The position numbers and the translations under genes are program-made. DNA of 64,000 nucleotides from Hirudo medicinalis (Eukaryota > Annelida > Clitellata > Hirudinida > Hirudinidae): the NCBI GenBank assembly GCA_011800805.1, contig MPNW01000368.1, forward strand, positions 240,567-304,566, written 5' to 3'. Below, piece after piece: positions 1-13,241 of this stretch (its first letter is position 1; every line of letters begins with the position of its first letter). Under the pieces are notes generated by a model. The model had not been told where the DNA came from. It searched no databases and was given only the letters and a program-made list of their open reading frames with translations.

Positions 1-650
1 GCAACTGACATAAAGATAATGCTTGCAATTAAAGGTAGGATTATTTATTATTATTATTATTATTATTATTGCTTCTCTGACTTGTGTACAATTTGTACAT
101 GTACAAATTGATCTTGTGATATTTATTATGGAAAAAAGTAAGATGTCTAATCTAATTTATTACACTGTTCTGATACTGGAATGGGCTCTGTGATGACCAG
201 ATTAATGAGTGGAAATGTTGATGCAAGTGTCCTTGTTGCTTGGGATTGAAACTTGAAAGAAGTAATAAACACTCAAATAAATTAAATACCTGAGCCAAGG
301 ATGGGATTTACGTGCTGTTGTTGTTGTTGTTGTTGCTGTTTTAAGCTGTTTTGTTTCATTTTTTTAGTTGATTCTGTTGCCCTGACTTGTATACAAATGT
401 AAGAAATTCATTCAATTTGCCAGCATGCGTGATCGAATTTCATAACATGCGATGAAAACCAAGCATGAGTTCAACCTGAACCTAATTGATCGATTCGACG
501 CCTAAGAGTTTCTGTCGTTTATAACGCTTAGAACTTCTGCTAGATTCAGTCTTTATTCGGCTGCATTTCGATTAGTTTTATCTCAGCTTAATTTGTTTTT
601 TGTACTGGCCTTTCATTGCTTATCGAGCCTCTATTATTTGGTAGCGCATT
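1..650. other. Upstream flank without a recognised gene
   Basis: AT-rich sequence with a (TTA)n microsatellite near 44-70 and a (TGT)n tract near 313-336. I see no coding signal. It presumably holds the promoter and 5' UTR of the methyltransferase that starts at 651, but I recognise no core promoter motif. Confidence 0.6.
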
Positions 651-1593
651 ATGTCGAATTTACAGTATGCGGACATTTTAAGAAGGTTTAGAGCAAGAAG
701 AAATGAGAAGGAGCAGCTTTTCCCTCTGTTTGATAGGCTGGAGATTAAAGGCCTGGAAAAGGCAAGTTGTTGCTTGTGCATTGGGGCGGGACCTGGAGAG
801 TATGACATTGAATTCATAAAACGTCGACTCCATAACATCAAGCACATCGTAGCTGTCGATTTCGACGAAGCAGGTTTGAAAGAATTTAAAAGAAACGTTG
901 AGGACAAATTTCCACCTTCTGTTCGTTGCAGTACTTTTCGATGCCTCTTGCAGAATTGGAAGTTTGAAGAAGCAGATTGCGAGAGATTTGATGTTATTCT
1001 TGGATTTCATGTACTTAATGAGATTCCGAGTTCGGAAAAAGCACCAATTCTGGATCTTTGCCTTAACACTTGGCTAAAGCCTGGTGGATTGCTGATCTTC
1101 AACTACATCACCAGAGATGAAGTACCAGGAATGCCTACAATCTCTATTTTGTTTGAGAAATATTTGAAACCAATTGATGAAAATGCAAAGAAGGAAATTG
1201 AAGAGTTTGGAGGTGAAACCATATTGGCGGAAAAGTACAGATGTGACGTCGATTTCAGGTCTATTGATTGATATTTTATTCCTGAAAATGACTAATTTTA
1301 ATAAATGCTTGAACAAAATGACATTCTAAATTTAAATGCAAATTGAGAAATACACCGAAGATGTATGGTGGTGATATGGAAGATGTGGTGCCAAATCTGC
1401 GATTTCATTACAGATCTGAAAATACATCTGCTTATTTTTCAGAGAGTTTGATTTTGATCTGCTTCCAATGTTCCGAATATACAATGAAGAGTTAACAGAA
1501 GAAGAACTGGAGGGCATGCTGAGTGCGATGCCCGCTCGTTTAGGAGCTTACATTCTTGAGCTTTGCGTCTCAAGAAAGAAAAGTTCATCCTGA
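651..1593 (+). CDS. Class I SAM-dependent methyltransferase, histamine N-methyltransferase-like (2 exons)
   Basis: Exons 651-1258 and 1443-1593, 252 residues. The intron has a cag|gt donor and a ttttcag acceptor and keeps frame (phase 2). Near residue 45 is the SAM-binding motif I, CIGAGPGEYDIEF, which is the form seen in histamine N-methyltransferase and its relatives. It is followed by an acidic strand end (AVDFDEA, about residue 73), a motif-IV-like strand (FDVILGFHVLNEI, about 121) and LKPGGLLIFNY (about 150). The family methylates small amines in the cytosol; the substrate here cannot be read from sequence. Length is a little short of the roughly 290 residues of HNMT. The C-terminus is odd: compared with a second copy of the last exon at 3995, four extra bases near 1565 change the frame, so this protein ends in VSRKKSSS. 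Alternative: another Rossmann-fold methyltransferase of unknown substrate. Confidence 0.75.
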
Positions 1594-1704
1594 ACTATTA
1601 ACCATGTTGCAGGAAGATGGACATTTAAAATGGACAATCGAAATTTATTTTCTTGAAATTTTAAGCAGCTTTCCAATTTCCGTTCCTTTTGTGATGGTTG
1701 GGCA

Positions 1705-1707
<3 letters not shown>

Positions 1708-1780
<73 letters not shown>
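1708..1780. repeat. Compound (TTA)n/(TTG)n microsatellite
   Basis: Uninterrupted TTA then TTG triplets just downstream of the methyltransferase stop. They create poly-I/V and poly-N open frames on the two strands that are not genes. Confidence 0.9.
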
Positions 1781-1979
1781 CATTGTACACTTGAAGTCAG
1801 TTCTCTTTAAAGATTCTTGGAGTAGAACCAGAAGCTTGGCTATAATCGAAGACGAGTGATCCAAATTCTTTGTTCTATTGCTGTTCTAAAATTTATATGA
1901 CATGGGGAAATTTTTGACAAAATGATAAATTTCGAAGAAATTGACCCATCATCATCGTCTTACTTACATCGTATGTACT

Positions 1980-2149
1980 TCATTTATACAGCACCACATG
2001 CATAGTGCTAGAAGCGCGTTTTGTTAACCATTTATATAGCGCTTCTTCCCAATGGCGCTTGCGGCAATGTAGGCTTTCGATCACGACACATTACGACTGT
2101 TTCCATTACCACCGTATGCAATAATGCAACCCATTCGGCTAACCTGCAC
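1980..2149 (-). mobile_element. tRNA-derived SINE, copy 1
   Basis: On the minus strand the copy reads from a tRNA-like A-box region (GGTTAGCCGAATGGGTTGC) through a B-box region (degenerate here) to a tail ending in a ...TATATAAATGG motif. It matches the copies at 2936, 17484, 32640 and 54250 over most of its length. No clear target-site duplication was seen. The boundaries are approximate. Confidence 0.7.
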
Positions 2150-2171
2150 GATCATCCTCTTAGCTACTTAT

Positions 2172-2580
2172 CAGTGTTGCCAGTGCTTGGTTTTTTTTCT
2201 ACCTGATCTGGGGCTTTTTGCCTTCATCTGGATGTCTGGGTTTTTTTGTTTTTGGTCCAAATCTGGGCTCTTTTGAGAAGAATAAAATAAAACTTTGCAA
2301 ACGTAATAATTCGGATTCTTTGCTTATCTCTTTATTGCTATCGACTTCCTGTTTAACATCATCTTTTCTCTTACCTATTATACTGAACTTTGGATTATTA
2401 GGACAATGAACGATGCTAAGCTACTCCGCTTGTTAATAGAGGTATTCCGCCGCTTAAGAAAGCTAATGTGGTACAACCAGGATTTCAATGATGAATGGTT
2501 GACAGACATGGAGCTAAAGGATTGGATAAAGCCGGATCCTGACAATAGCTTTGTGTGATTTGTACAGCCTGTTATTTATA
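2172..2580 (+). pseudogene. Degenerate hAT-like transposase fragment with TTF/BED-type zinc finger
   Basis: A short open frame from ATG 2406 contains FNDEWLTDMELKDWIKPD, which resembles the W..(D/P)..LK.WL.P signature at the start of TTF-type zinc fingers of hAT transposases and their domesticated relatives. One base shift later the expected CxxC pair (CVICTAC) appears in another frame, so the copy is broken. The left edge, CAGTGTTGCCAGTGC at 2172, looks like a terminal inverted repeat, but no matching right end was found. Confidence 0.4.
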
Positions 2581-2935
2581 CAGCTCGTGTAACGATAACG
2601 ATAACGATAACGATACAGATTTTGGTTGGAGTTCAACGGAACTTCAAGACCACTTCATTTATTCAAGCGTACGATGACTGATGCTAATAAAGCGGGACTA
2701 TAGTCACATAAGCAAACGCAGAAACATGTGAGAAAACTAAAAACCCGAGGCATAGTTTTGGACGTCGGTCAGCTTTTTAGTAAATGTTTCCAGATAGCAC
2801 CATTGCTCACAAATTGTCAATGAAGCACCAAGGCTTCCTATGTCGTGCAGCATGGAAATTGCTCATTATGAGCAGCTAGAAGTTGTAAATATCGGTAGAG
2901 GTGAGGCATTTTCAGATGACGTAAACGTAAATGTA

Positions 2936-3102
2936 TTTCATTTATATAGCCCCACATGCATAGCGTCAGATTCGTTTAAGTTAACCATTTATCCTTCTCA
3001 AGGGCGCAAGTGACATTGAAGAATGGGTTTCGAATACGACTCATTACGACTGTTGCCATTACCGCCGTATGCAGGAACGTAACCCATTCGGCCAATCCGC
3101 AC
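2936..3102 (-). mobile_element. tRNA-derived SINE, copy 2
   Basis: Reverse-oriented copy of the SINE family. Its B-box reads GGTTTCGAATACG and the head contains the complement of GGCCGAATGGGTTACGTTCC. It diverges from copy 1 by many substitutions, so the two are separate old insertions and not a recent tandem duplication. Confidence 0.7.
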
Positions 3103-3994
3103 ATATGATGGCGATTGCTTTGCGCTTCTGTGACATGAAAAGGAAGAGAGTAGGTGACTGTTAGACCTCATTGAGGGTGGGGCTGGTTTCGGCTTACTTG
3201 CAGCTGTTAAGAAGTTGTTGGACACACGTGTCATACAACTCAACAACATAAGAATAAAATGAAGATATAAGTTATGGAATAATAATTAGTGACAATAACA
3301 GTTGGATTAATCTGGGTTTTTTTTTAAACTTCACTGGCAAAACACTGCTATTTATTATCTACAAACAAATTTTAAAATAATTCTGATATTACTTAAGAAA
3401 ACTTTGATGATGTAAAAATAAAGATAAAGACATAATAAGTTAAAACTAACAGCCATTAGCCGCAGAAGGAACAAAGGCCATCTTAAGAGTTAAAACCTGT
3501 GCCGTGATAAACATCTTTTTTAAAATATAAATTTGTCTTGTTGGACTCAAAGTTTGAGATGACTGAAAAATATTTCAACATTTAAATGATGAACGTTTAA
3601 ACAAACCAAATAATAAATGTGATGACTCTCTATGCAATGCAGATGCTCACGTCAACATGGTGGACTTTGAAACCTTAAAAGATGATTTGTACGTTTAACA
3701 TTCATAGGAATCTAATATAAGGCTTCCATTTTACTTCAGTTAAGTGTCGGAAATCTTAAATTAACATTTTATTTAACGGTTCAATGTGACATTCCTTAAC
3801 CTTCCCTTTTTGCTGTAGTTACAAATTCCTGACCCCTTTCTATCTGACGCCATTTACAGACTACCCGGTCCTTAATTACTAAAACTCCTAAACAAACTTC
3901 GAAATTCAATTCAACTGTAAAAGGAAAATTTAAATCTCTAAGTCATATTTTATTGAACGCTAATTAAGCACACTGATTTCGATTTCTTTTCCAG
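3103..3994. other. Intergenic stretch, no gene seen
   Basis: AT-rich sequence with no long open frame, no recognisable domain and no clear repeat. If the duplicated last exon at 3995 once had an upstream exon, I cannot find it here. Confidence 0.5.
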
Positions 3995-4194
3995 AGAATT
4001 CGACACTGACGATACGAATGTTGAGAAAATACAACGAGAGGCTGTCAGAGGAAGAACTGAAAGACATGAGGATTATGTTACCCGATGGTTTCGGAGTTTA
4101 TATTGTGGAGCTGTCTCAAGAAAGAAAAGTCCGTCCTAAACATGTGACCTCTTGTGAGGTGGCAAATGATGTAGTAGTGGAACACTATATATAA
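3995..4194 (+). pseudogene. Decayed second copy of the methyltransferase last exon
   Basis: After a good acceptor (gatttcttttccag) this exon aligns with 1443-1593. Both encode a (R)EFD start and a later (M)(F/L)R..YNE.L(T/S)EEEL...M segment. Relative to copy 1 there is a net two-base loss before the shared ATG (4018), so it is out of frame with the donor at 1258. A four-base difference farther on makes its end read VELSQERKVRPK before the stop at 4192. It may be a dead duplicate, or the last exon of a paralogue joined through a phase-1 intron whose first exon I cannot find. Confidence 0.55.
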
Positions 4195-4493
4195 CAAATC
4201 AATTTTCCCAAACAAGTGCTTCATCTGCTTTTTGCTCTCAATTAATCGTTTGCTTGCATTTACGCACGAGTTCATGGCCAGGCTTAAAGGCTTATTTGGA
4301 ACAAAACCGAAACTAAAGTTCTTTCCTCTTTTACTGATTTTTCAACGAAGGCAAAAAATTAACTAATGTAATTTTAAATTAGCTGGAACCTCCGAAGTGG
4401 AAGTTCAAAATTTCTGTCTCGAAGTGTTTGTTGTGACTCGCTCTCTAAATCCGGGCGTAAGCGGGAATTCCGCGTCTTTGATTTCCTAAAGTA

Positions 4494-6398
4494 ATGGATG
4501 CTTTTTCGATTGTCATTTGCAGGATTTGCGACAAACCTATGGACGATCCGAGAATATTGCCATGTAGTCACAGCTTTTGTTTGAGGTGTCTGGTATCATC
4601 TACTTGTTCGATTTGCCAAACTGATTTTCAAATTCCGAAAGGTGGAATGAAAGATCTGAAGAGAAATATATTCATCGTTAATTTGAAACATCTTTTGCAA
4701 ACTTCTCCGTCAATCAGTGAAACTGAAGCATCATTATCAAGAAGTAAAAGTGCCCTAAATAAATATCCGCACTGTGAGGAACATTTTGAAATGTTGACTT
4801 TGATTTGTGAAGATTGTAATGCTCATTTATGCAGCCATTGTTTGACGTTGAATCACAAGAATCATAACATCAAACATGTATCAGACTATTTCGATTCCGT
4901 GAAAAACAAATTGGAGCAAATTCTAAAGAATAAAGAAGAACGTTCAAAAGTTGTTTTTCATAATTACAAAGTCTCAGAAGACAAGATGTGCAAAAATGAA
5001 ACCATAGCATGTAGCTTAAAAGAGCAAATCAAAAAAAGAGGACATGTCTTAAAAACAGTGATTGATTCTGTCATCGATGATTTGTTAAAAAATGTTGGTG
5101 TGATTTGGACAGAATACAACGAAGAAGCAGGGAATGTCATGAGGGTATTGGAAAATATGGATGCAATTTTACAAGCGGAGATCAGAACTCTAAAGCAACA
5201 AATAACTGATCTGAACTACTTCAATTTCATCGAAACCTCTTCCAATGTTGTGGACAAAGAAGATTTTATTCCATGCTATTCTGAAGATTTTGCTGCTTAC
5301 TTTCACGTCAATGGTAATTGCGACAAGGATTTCAAAAAAGGTATAGGAACTCTTGAAATAGGTTGGTAACTTTTATGGAGGTAACAAATGATAAATTGAA
5401 CAAATTAGTTTGTTAATCGGTTAATAATTAATTTTATTCGGATTTGTTGACAGTGATTTTATCATGATATTCTAGCACTTAATTGCTATCTTAAATTTTG
5501 TAATATGGATAATAATATTAAATTTTAAAAATTATTTTTATAATTTCTTAGTAATTTATATTATTTTTCATCTGAAAATTGAAAAGTACCAAAGATGAAA
5601 CTTATCAAAGAAGAAAAATTGAGATGGAATGCCCAGTCGCTAGCCTCGCATCAGGAAAACGTTTTTGTGTGCTACAAAAATTCCTCCAAGGTCGATGCCT
5701 TTTCATATGATGGATTAGCAAGGAAATCAAGCTACAGCTTTGATGACGTTTTGGCTGTCATTCACGACATATTGGTTTTTGATAGCAAACTGATTGTTGT
5801 GGGTGGCTCTGATCAACGAAATGGCTGCAAAGTTAATAAAATTCTCAAAGTTGGTCTTCTCGAAGGTGGGCTGTCTGAAATTTACGAATTTCCTTGTCGC
5901 GGATACCTTCCGAGACTGTCGACGACCTTTTGCGGAAACATTCTTTCCGTTTCGAGCGATAATTTAGTGCATTTGTCCGACGACGGGGTTGTCGTGAAGA
6001 AGGTAGACCTGCCGTTCAACATCACTAACGCGTTGCAAAGCGACCGTCACCGATACGTCGTTTGTAAATTGTTCGGCGACGTTTGCATCGTAAACGATTC
6101 CGGTGACGTTCTCGTGAAATATTCACCGACGAAAGAGTTCCGCAAAATAAAGTCTCCGATCTGTCTGGCGAGGGACAGTTGCGGCCACGTCTACGTGAGT
6201 GGAAATTCGTGGCCCGTAACTAACGAGAATAAAGACGAGAAGAAGGTTTGCGTGTTGGGTGGAGGCCTTAACTTTGTGTGGTCCTGTGAAGTGAAGGGGT
6301 TTTTGGATAAAATTTGTTTCAATGAAACAAATAAGAAGCTGTTGACATTGGTCAGTCGTAATGGGACGAGCACTTTGCTGGCATTTGATGTTGCTTGA
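4494..6398 (+). CDS. TRIM-family protein: RING, B-box, coiled coil, propeller-like C-terminus (2 exons)
   Basis: Proposed exons are 4494-5361 and 5587-6398 (559 residues), joined in phase 1. The C3HC4 RING is near the N-terminus: C9-x2-C12, C24-S-H26, C29-x2-C32, C38-x2-C41. A B-box follows (residues about 93-130) with CEEH, CEDC, CSHC and a HKNH-like end. A lysine/glutamate-rich helical stretch, about 135-245, should form the TRIM coiled coil. The second exon has repeated beta-strand motifs ending in SGDVLVKYSP and DSCGHVYVSG, like the NHL/WD-type propellers of TRIM2/3/56/71 relatives. The family acts as RING E3 ubiquitin ligases, with the C-terminal domain choosing the target. Splice choice is uncertain: donors at 5362 or 5366 and several acceptors exist, and the exon-2 frame also has its own ATG at 5595. 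Codon use is AT-rich, unlike the receptor gene downstream. Confidence 0.75.
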
Positions 6399-6767
6399 CT
6401 GTTGAAACTCAAAATCATTGAATTCAAAATGTTTTTCCCTTTTGATTTGAAGAGAGTAAAAAGAATTATATTATGTCATACTAATTATATTTTTGTGGGA
6501 GTGTTATACATTTTTTGCAAGAGCATTTGTGATATTGAATAATGTTAGTTCTCTGATTTAGGATTTGAATGCTTTTGTAAATTATAAATTATTTGAGCCT
6601 TGATTTTTTAAAGCCATTAGCCATTGTTATTGCCGGTTCATTTTTATATTTTAGATTGATTGCAGAGAGGTAGTGTTTTGGTTTTTTTTTAAGTGATTCT
6701 ATTTTTTGGTAATTGCTCGTGTTACTACAATCCTGTAATTTTTATTGCATGCATTTATTTTCCAAGA

Positions 6768-6773
6768 AATAAA
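6768..6773 (+). promoter_or_regulatory. Poly(A) signal AATAAA of the TRIM-type gene
   Basis: A canonical AATAAA about 370 bases after the stop codon, at the end of an AT-rich 3' UTR with T-rich sequence just downstream. Confidence 0.6.
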
Positions 6774-8188
6774 CTTTTTTTATTTAACCAACTTTTTCAT
6801 TCATTAACTTCATGCATCAAATTATGTAGAATGGTGCCTAAAAAAATACAAATCTGAAATTCTTTTTTGCTGAAAATAGGAGTATTATAAGTTTTTTCAG
6901 TGTGGATGAGATCGATCATTTCTAGATTTTTGGGGATATCCACAAATGGCAAATCTATTTTGGGACGTGGTGCCTCTGTGAGCATAACATAAAATAACAT
7001 GAATCATGGTTCCATTCAAACGCTTTTTCTAAATTACTTATTATGTTGCTAATGGAAGTCGGTTTTTAAAACATGAGTCAAAAGTAGCAGTTAAATGACG
7101 GTTTGGTTTGTCTGCATCCTTTCACCAGGATATCAATATATTATTAAGTTAAATCAAACGTCCTATGACGTAAAGAGCCTAAGTAAATGCGGTAAAAAAA
7201 GAAATAATTGACATAATCTACGACATCCTGTGAATGAAAGCAAATGGCTTTCCAGCTGGATAGACATTTTCAACAGACCAAATGCTTAGCATTCTGTCTA
7301 CGTATTTTTATATTCAGGACTCAAAACAACATTCCTCTGAAGGATTGTTATATCAAAACAATATTTGAAAAATATTAACTCCTAATTGTAAGAAAATTGA
7401 AGAGAATTAACTGAAATTGGAACTTTTAATTATGTCGAGCATTATTACATTATTATGTCAAATGAAGCTACAACTGATCAATACCAGAGCCATTTTGGAC
7501 ATATTTTTTAATGAATTTAAATAAGTTTTTTATGAGAAAGTTTGTTGTTAATCATAAAATTGTTAGTACAAAGTAACATACCTTTCAAGTCTTACTGGAG
7601 AAGGCAGTCATTGTTAAGAAAATAAATGATTCGTTAACTAGATTTGAATGCCTCGAAAGTTTTTTGATATTTAATACATTAGCTTTAATTTTATTATCTT
7701 GATCAAAATAGTTTTCAACATTTTATTTGAGGTTACCTCATAATTTGCTCATGAAAATAGACAATGCCTAAGATTTGTCTCGCATATTCGTTTATAAAAT
7801 TCACTCTTACCAATCCTCTAGTAGCTTAAATATAAAAATGATTTAAAAAGTAAAATGGTTTAATTAGTAATAATAATCAAGGAACATTGACGAACGATTG
7901 CTATTTTGCAAATTTGATCAAATTCAGGGGTTTAAATTGTGAAATATATCAATTTAAATTACATGCCTAACGATTAGACATATACATGACTTACATTAAA
8001 AAATGAAACTATTTCGACATTTTAAGGGAGATACATCAATTAGATACTGTGAAATTAGGCGCTCAAATTGTTTGTGCCGGTCTGTATATAACTTCTGGTC
8101 GGTGCAAGGTTTAGGTCTGAGGTTTTTGGATTGAAGAGTTGAGAGCGGTGTTTCCTGAGCCAAATGTTTTAGTGCACTGACATTAATT
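6774..8188. other. Intergenic region before the receptor gene
   Basis: AT-rich, no long open frame and no recognised repeat. It should hold the promoter of the LRP1-like gene. A possible 3' splice site (ttaattttgcag) ends at 8194, just before in-frame ATGs, so an upstream non-coding exon may lie here. Confidence 0.5.
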
Positions 8189-8230
8189 TTGCAGATGAAG
8201 GAAAAATTTAAAAAACTCTTTTATGGAGAT

Positions 8231-8318
8231 ATGAAGACAAACAATTGTCTTTGCATGGCAACTCTTTGGATAATATTTGCAATTTTGAGCTGTTGCAGAG
8301 GAAATGGAAAATCTGTTG
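8231..8318 (+). CDS. LRP1: LRP1-like exon 1: signal peptide
   Basis: Starting at ATG 8231 the exon encodes [19 protein letters not shown] and a short polar tail, a typical signal peptide. In-frame ATGs at 8189 and 8195 would add a lysine-rich leader, so I prefer 8231. The donor ttg|gtatga leaves phase 1, which fits exon 2 at 15117. The 6.8-kb intron that follows is long enough to hide further small exons. Confidence 0.65.
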
Positions 8319-10395
8319 GTATGAAAAATCAGTCCATTTTATTTTATATTGCTTTTGTATTCATAATTCAGTGAAATCCACCAATTTATTTGTTCGCCAA
8401 TTTGCCAAAAATTAATAATTATAATTTTATCACATTTATTTGACATTAAAAAATTACATTCTGCTCTTGAAAGCCTAATCAAATATATTTTCAATTTGAA
8501 AGTCTAACTTTCTTCACTTTTATCTCTTTTAAGAGAAAATATTGTATATGGTTTCTGTAAAAGTAGATTTCACTTTGAGCACCAACGTTGTTGTAAATGT
8601 CAGAGTAGTAACTGAGGTTTTTAGTAACTGTAATGATTAATTGGGTTGAGTGAAGTGTTTTGCATAACATGCCGACAAAACATGGTGTTTACAATCCCAG
8701 AGCTCTCCATTAACATCCAAAAAGATTATTTGATATTTGTTTAACATAACAATTGATAAATATTTATTATGTATTGAAAGCTTATTCACAACCATAAACA
8801 CCATTTGCAAAATGTTTCATTAACCTTGTTGATAATGCTGTGATTAAACAATGTTGCAAACAAAAACCTAGGCTTTATTTCATGCTTTGTTTTGCTCGTA
8901 TTAAACTCTCCAAAAACTTTATATTAATAAATAAATAGTTGTGAGTTATTAAAAATATTTCAAGTTCATAGCTATATTTATTACAATAAATTCTGATTTG
9001 CATGATTGATTGCAAAGATTTAATTATTATCAAAGTCACTAAATATTATTTAAAATCATAGTGGTAATCTAAAAAAAAGTACAAATGTATTATTATCTCT
9101 AGCAGTTCTTCAAGAAATTATGAAAATTTTAGATTAATTTTCCTAGATTTAAGCAATAAATCATTAAGTTTAGAAAAAGATTGGAATATTCCTTTTCAGC
9201 AATTTATCATCCATACAGTGTTCACTTTTAAACAATTGTTCCGACGGATGTCGTTCAAGAGAAGACATTTCTTGTGATTTCTCAGGGGACCATTCAATTT
9301 CTAAATGAAGTCTGCAGGTCAAAAGGTCATGTTCTAATTTCTCTCCTTCTCAACTCCCCATCCTTCAAAGGCCACTGAGGTAATTGATTAAACATGCCCC
9401 CTTGAAAGAATACCCATTGGAGGGCGTCACCCAACAACCTGATCCTGGATCATGCCAGGAGTTGAACTCGGGCCTGAATATTTGTCGTCTGGAATGAAAG
9501 CATCCTGTTCTTAACGTTGCCATTAACGATCCAGAGTCCAACCCTGTCTTAATTAGTGTGGACCATGGACTTACCACTTGCTTGACAATGATTCCTTCTT
9601 GTAATTTTTCAGCAGGACCTCCCTCATTAAATGGACCTCCAAAGTTGATGCTACTGTTTGCTGGCTGCCCAGATTATGCAGCAGGATTTCGAGTGAATGG
9701 ATGGGTATATGGATGGATGGATGAACGGATAATAATAATAATAATGATGATGATGATGATGATGATGATAATAATTAATAATCATAATAACGGTAACAAC
9801 TACTACGGTTACAACTACCCATGTGCCTCTTAAATACTGGGATTACTTGATTACTTGGCACAAACAACATGTAGGTAGTTGAAAAGGTGTTCTTGATGAC
9901 CTTCTGCACGAATATTGTCCATTGATCATTATCATCACTGTCCATAAGTTGTTATTACAAGCATGTTGACAAATGATTAACAAATGAACATCCATGTGTT
10001 TTATCACTGATGTCGTTCCAGGTGATGACATGGCTAACTTGCAAGTGTGTTGGATTGACGGTGGTGATTTTGCAACGATGATGGTGATGATGCACATCAA
10101 GATGGTAGAAACCGCGGATACTACATTTATGTCAATGATGATGATGATGATGATGAAGATGATGGCGGATGTTACGGCGATGATGATGATGATGATGCCA
10201 GTGATTGTGATAATGGCGGTGAATGGCTCAGCAGAGTTTCAGTCACGTGATAGTTTCAGCTGACGATTTTAATTGGTTGGAACCTGTCTGAGCTTAATTA
10301 CTCCAAATGACTTCCATTGGGAAATGCTGATTATACAACCATTATTATTAACCAAGAAATAATGGTTTCTAATGATGATAATAATGATGATGATG

Positions 10396-10466
<71 letters not shown>

Positions 10467-10490
10467 NTAATGATGATAATAATGATGATG

Positions 10491-10571
<81 letters not shown>

Positions 10572-13201
10572 GTGATAGTAATAGTAACAAGTAATAATAC
10601 TAGCAGGGATGACGAAGATGACAACGACGTTAATAACGATAATAACAGTAACAGATGGTGATTGGTCCTGAGATTGGGCTGTTGAACTTCGAACTCGCCC
10701 CTGTAATGCGTTCGTGAATGGCAGTCAATGTCTGTGGTAACAGGACTTAATAGTTTATTACGTGTGACTGATCTAATTGTGATTTTATTATTATTATCAT
10801 CACCATTTATTATTTTGTGTTTTTTCTGAAATTACATAATTTATTATTAATTCTGGTCTTCCTTCATCTTATTCTTATTCAATAATTTATTTTTCATTTC
10901 ATTTTCTTTGTGCAATTTGTTCTTGCAAATGTAATTTATTGCATTAATATGCTGTATTGCATTGTAAATCCATTTCATGTTTAAGTTTGTTGTTTTGATC
11001 TTTATCACTTTCATTGCTGGCTCAGTTGTTCGTAAAAATTCAGATCTATGAATGTGTTTGTATGTATGTATGTATGTATGTATGTATGTATGTATGTGCG
11101 CGCGTTTTGTTTATCAACTCCTTATAACTAGCTTCATGTTTATGTTTTCATCATCGTCATCTTATCGACCTCATCACTCTCGAGGGTGCAATTTGCAGCC
11201 AATCTTCTTTGACCCGAGGATATGCGTGTGAGGGGATGATGTTTCGTGCTCTTGGGTCGTCTTTATAAGTTGTCGCATGCTGTTCTACGTTGTTGTGCAC
11301 TATTGTATATTGTTGTCTATCGTTGCAAGTTCTTCTCGTCGTGCGTCGTGGATTCTTCACCAAAACAGAAACAATCCAAACTGGAAGTCTCTTTTCTTTA
11401 TCGACAACTTTGAGCATTATTTCCTCCAAAACCAAATATTCTCAAAAAAAAAAAAAAAAATCCCTGTTAACCGCAACTCCAAGTATGTTCAGAGTTGATA
11501 ACGTATTAACTCGTATTCTTCGTGAAACGTTTTATATTTGAGGAAAAAAGCATCTCTTGTTTTTGCTGCTGTTGTAGGTGGTAGTCACGTTTATGTTTTG
11601 AGATTCCCAGGATTGTTGCCGTTGTTGTTGGAGAATGCTTGCACGTGATCAGTGATGCTCGTGGTGACTCACATTCTTTTACTCCTTGGAAAGGCGTGGG
11701 CATGCTTTAATTTTTTGCAACTTTTTCATTTCAGTTTCATATTCATATTCACCTGATATTTCTTCATTCTTTCACTCGCATGTTCATTCAGCTTAGTGCT
11801 TAACCTACCATCGTCGTCTTAGCATCATCATCATCATCATCACAATCGTCATCATCATAATCTTTATCATCATCACAACATCAACACCTCTATTTATTCG
11901 TTGACTCCTTAATCCATGTCTCTCCTGATGTGAAGCACTAACCACTTTGCACCCGGTGCTGTAAATAACCTGACAGATGTCTTCATTTCACCTCATGCAG
12001 TTTTACTAAGACAACAATAATAATTACAATCATTGTTACTATGACAACAATAATAATTATATTGCTACTACAGTAACATGTATATTTATAATGTATAATG
12101 TATATTATATACATTTATATTATAATTACAATTATTGTTATTATTACAGTATTATATTGCAGCGTTATTGTGTTACAATCCACAGGGCTCGCCCGATTAT
12201 ATTATTCTGTTATAATTATTGTTACTGTGAAAAAAATAAAAATGATAAAATATCAATATTGTGAGTAATAACAATAATAAATGTGTAAAATAATATTGTG
12301 AGTGACTGTTGTTAATAATTGATTCCCTGATATCTGTGGTCATTCGTTTATAAGTTGTGATTTGATTAATTCAAATAATATTAAGCCTTTCATGAAGTGA
12401 ATGAATGAATTAATTCATAAAATGTGTTTCGTGTTAACTTCAGCAAACAAAAGTTTACGAACAATTATGAAATAACTTGTCTGCTTGTTTGTTAGTTTCT
12501 TTACATTTCTCAGAGGGATGTGATTCAAAATAGGTTCCTTTGGTTGAGGGTTAGTTAAGTTTAATGATATTGAAAGCGAACATATTATAATTGTTATTAA
12601 AATTTAAGATAGAACATAAAAAGGCAATAAAATTTATTTGAACATTCCCAAACACTGCCATAACAATCATCGTCATCATCATCAACCCAACATCATTACC
12701 ACGATCGCGATCATCACCACCATGCGTCCTACTTTTGAAATGCAATTTACATGGACGGAAGGTCATTGGAGATGAAAGGAGAGGGAGATTAAAATGTTGG
12801 AGCAAGCGATGGAAATAATGAAGCCTTTGTCAGCGCTTAATCGAGTCACGCACCGCAAACAGTCCTCAGGGCTCGCCCGATTATATTATTCTGTTACCCC
12901 AAAGGGGTCGAGATCCCCAGGCCAAGTTTCGAACCTGTCTTATCTCGGTTGGTTTGCTTTGGCATTCAATCCAAATCGTGTTACGTCCAATGGTTTATCA
13001 GCATGTTTTAATCAATCGACTGATGCTTATTGTTGTTGTTGTTGTTGTTCTCTCATCCCTGTTGGTAGTTGAAGCTGATAAGTGATATCATCGGTTATTG
13101 AAATGCATTTAAAATACTGCACCAGCTAATAATATTAATTGTGTGCTACAATAATATTGCTTTATTATTTTATTTGTTATTGTTTGTTATTTATTATTAT
13201 T

Positions 13202-13241
<40 letters not shown>

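Noticed and set aside
9608..9695. Possible exon after a strong acceptor (gtaatttttcag) encoding ...[10 protein letters not shown]
   Set aside because: Not listed as a feature: only one cysteine and no domain match. Mentioned only as a possible partner of the half-LDLa at 13697.
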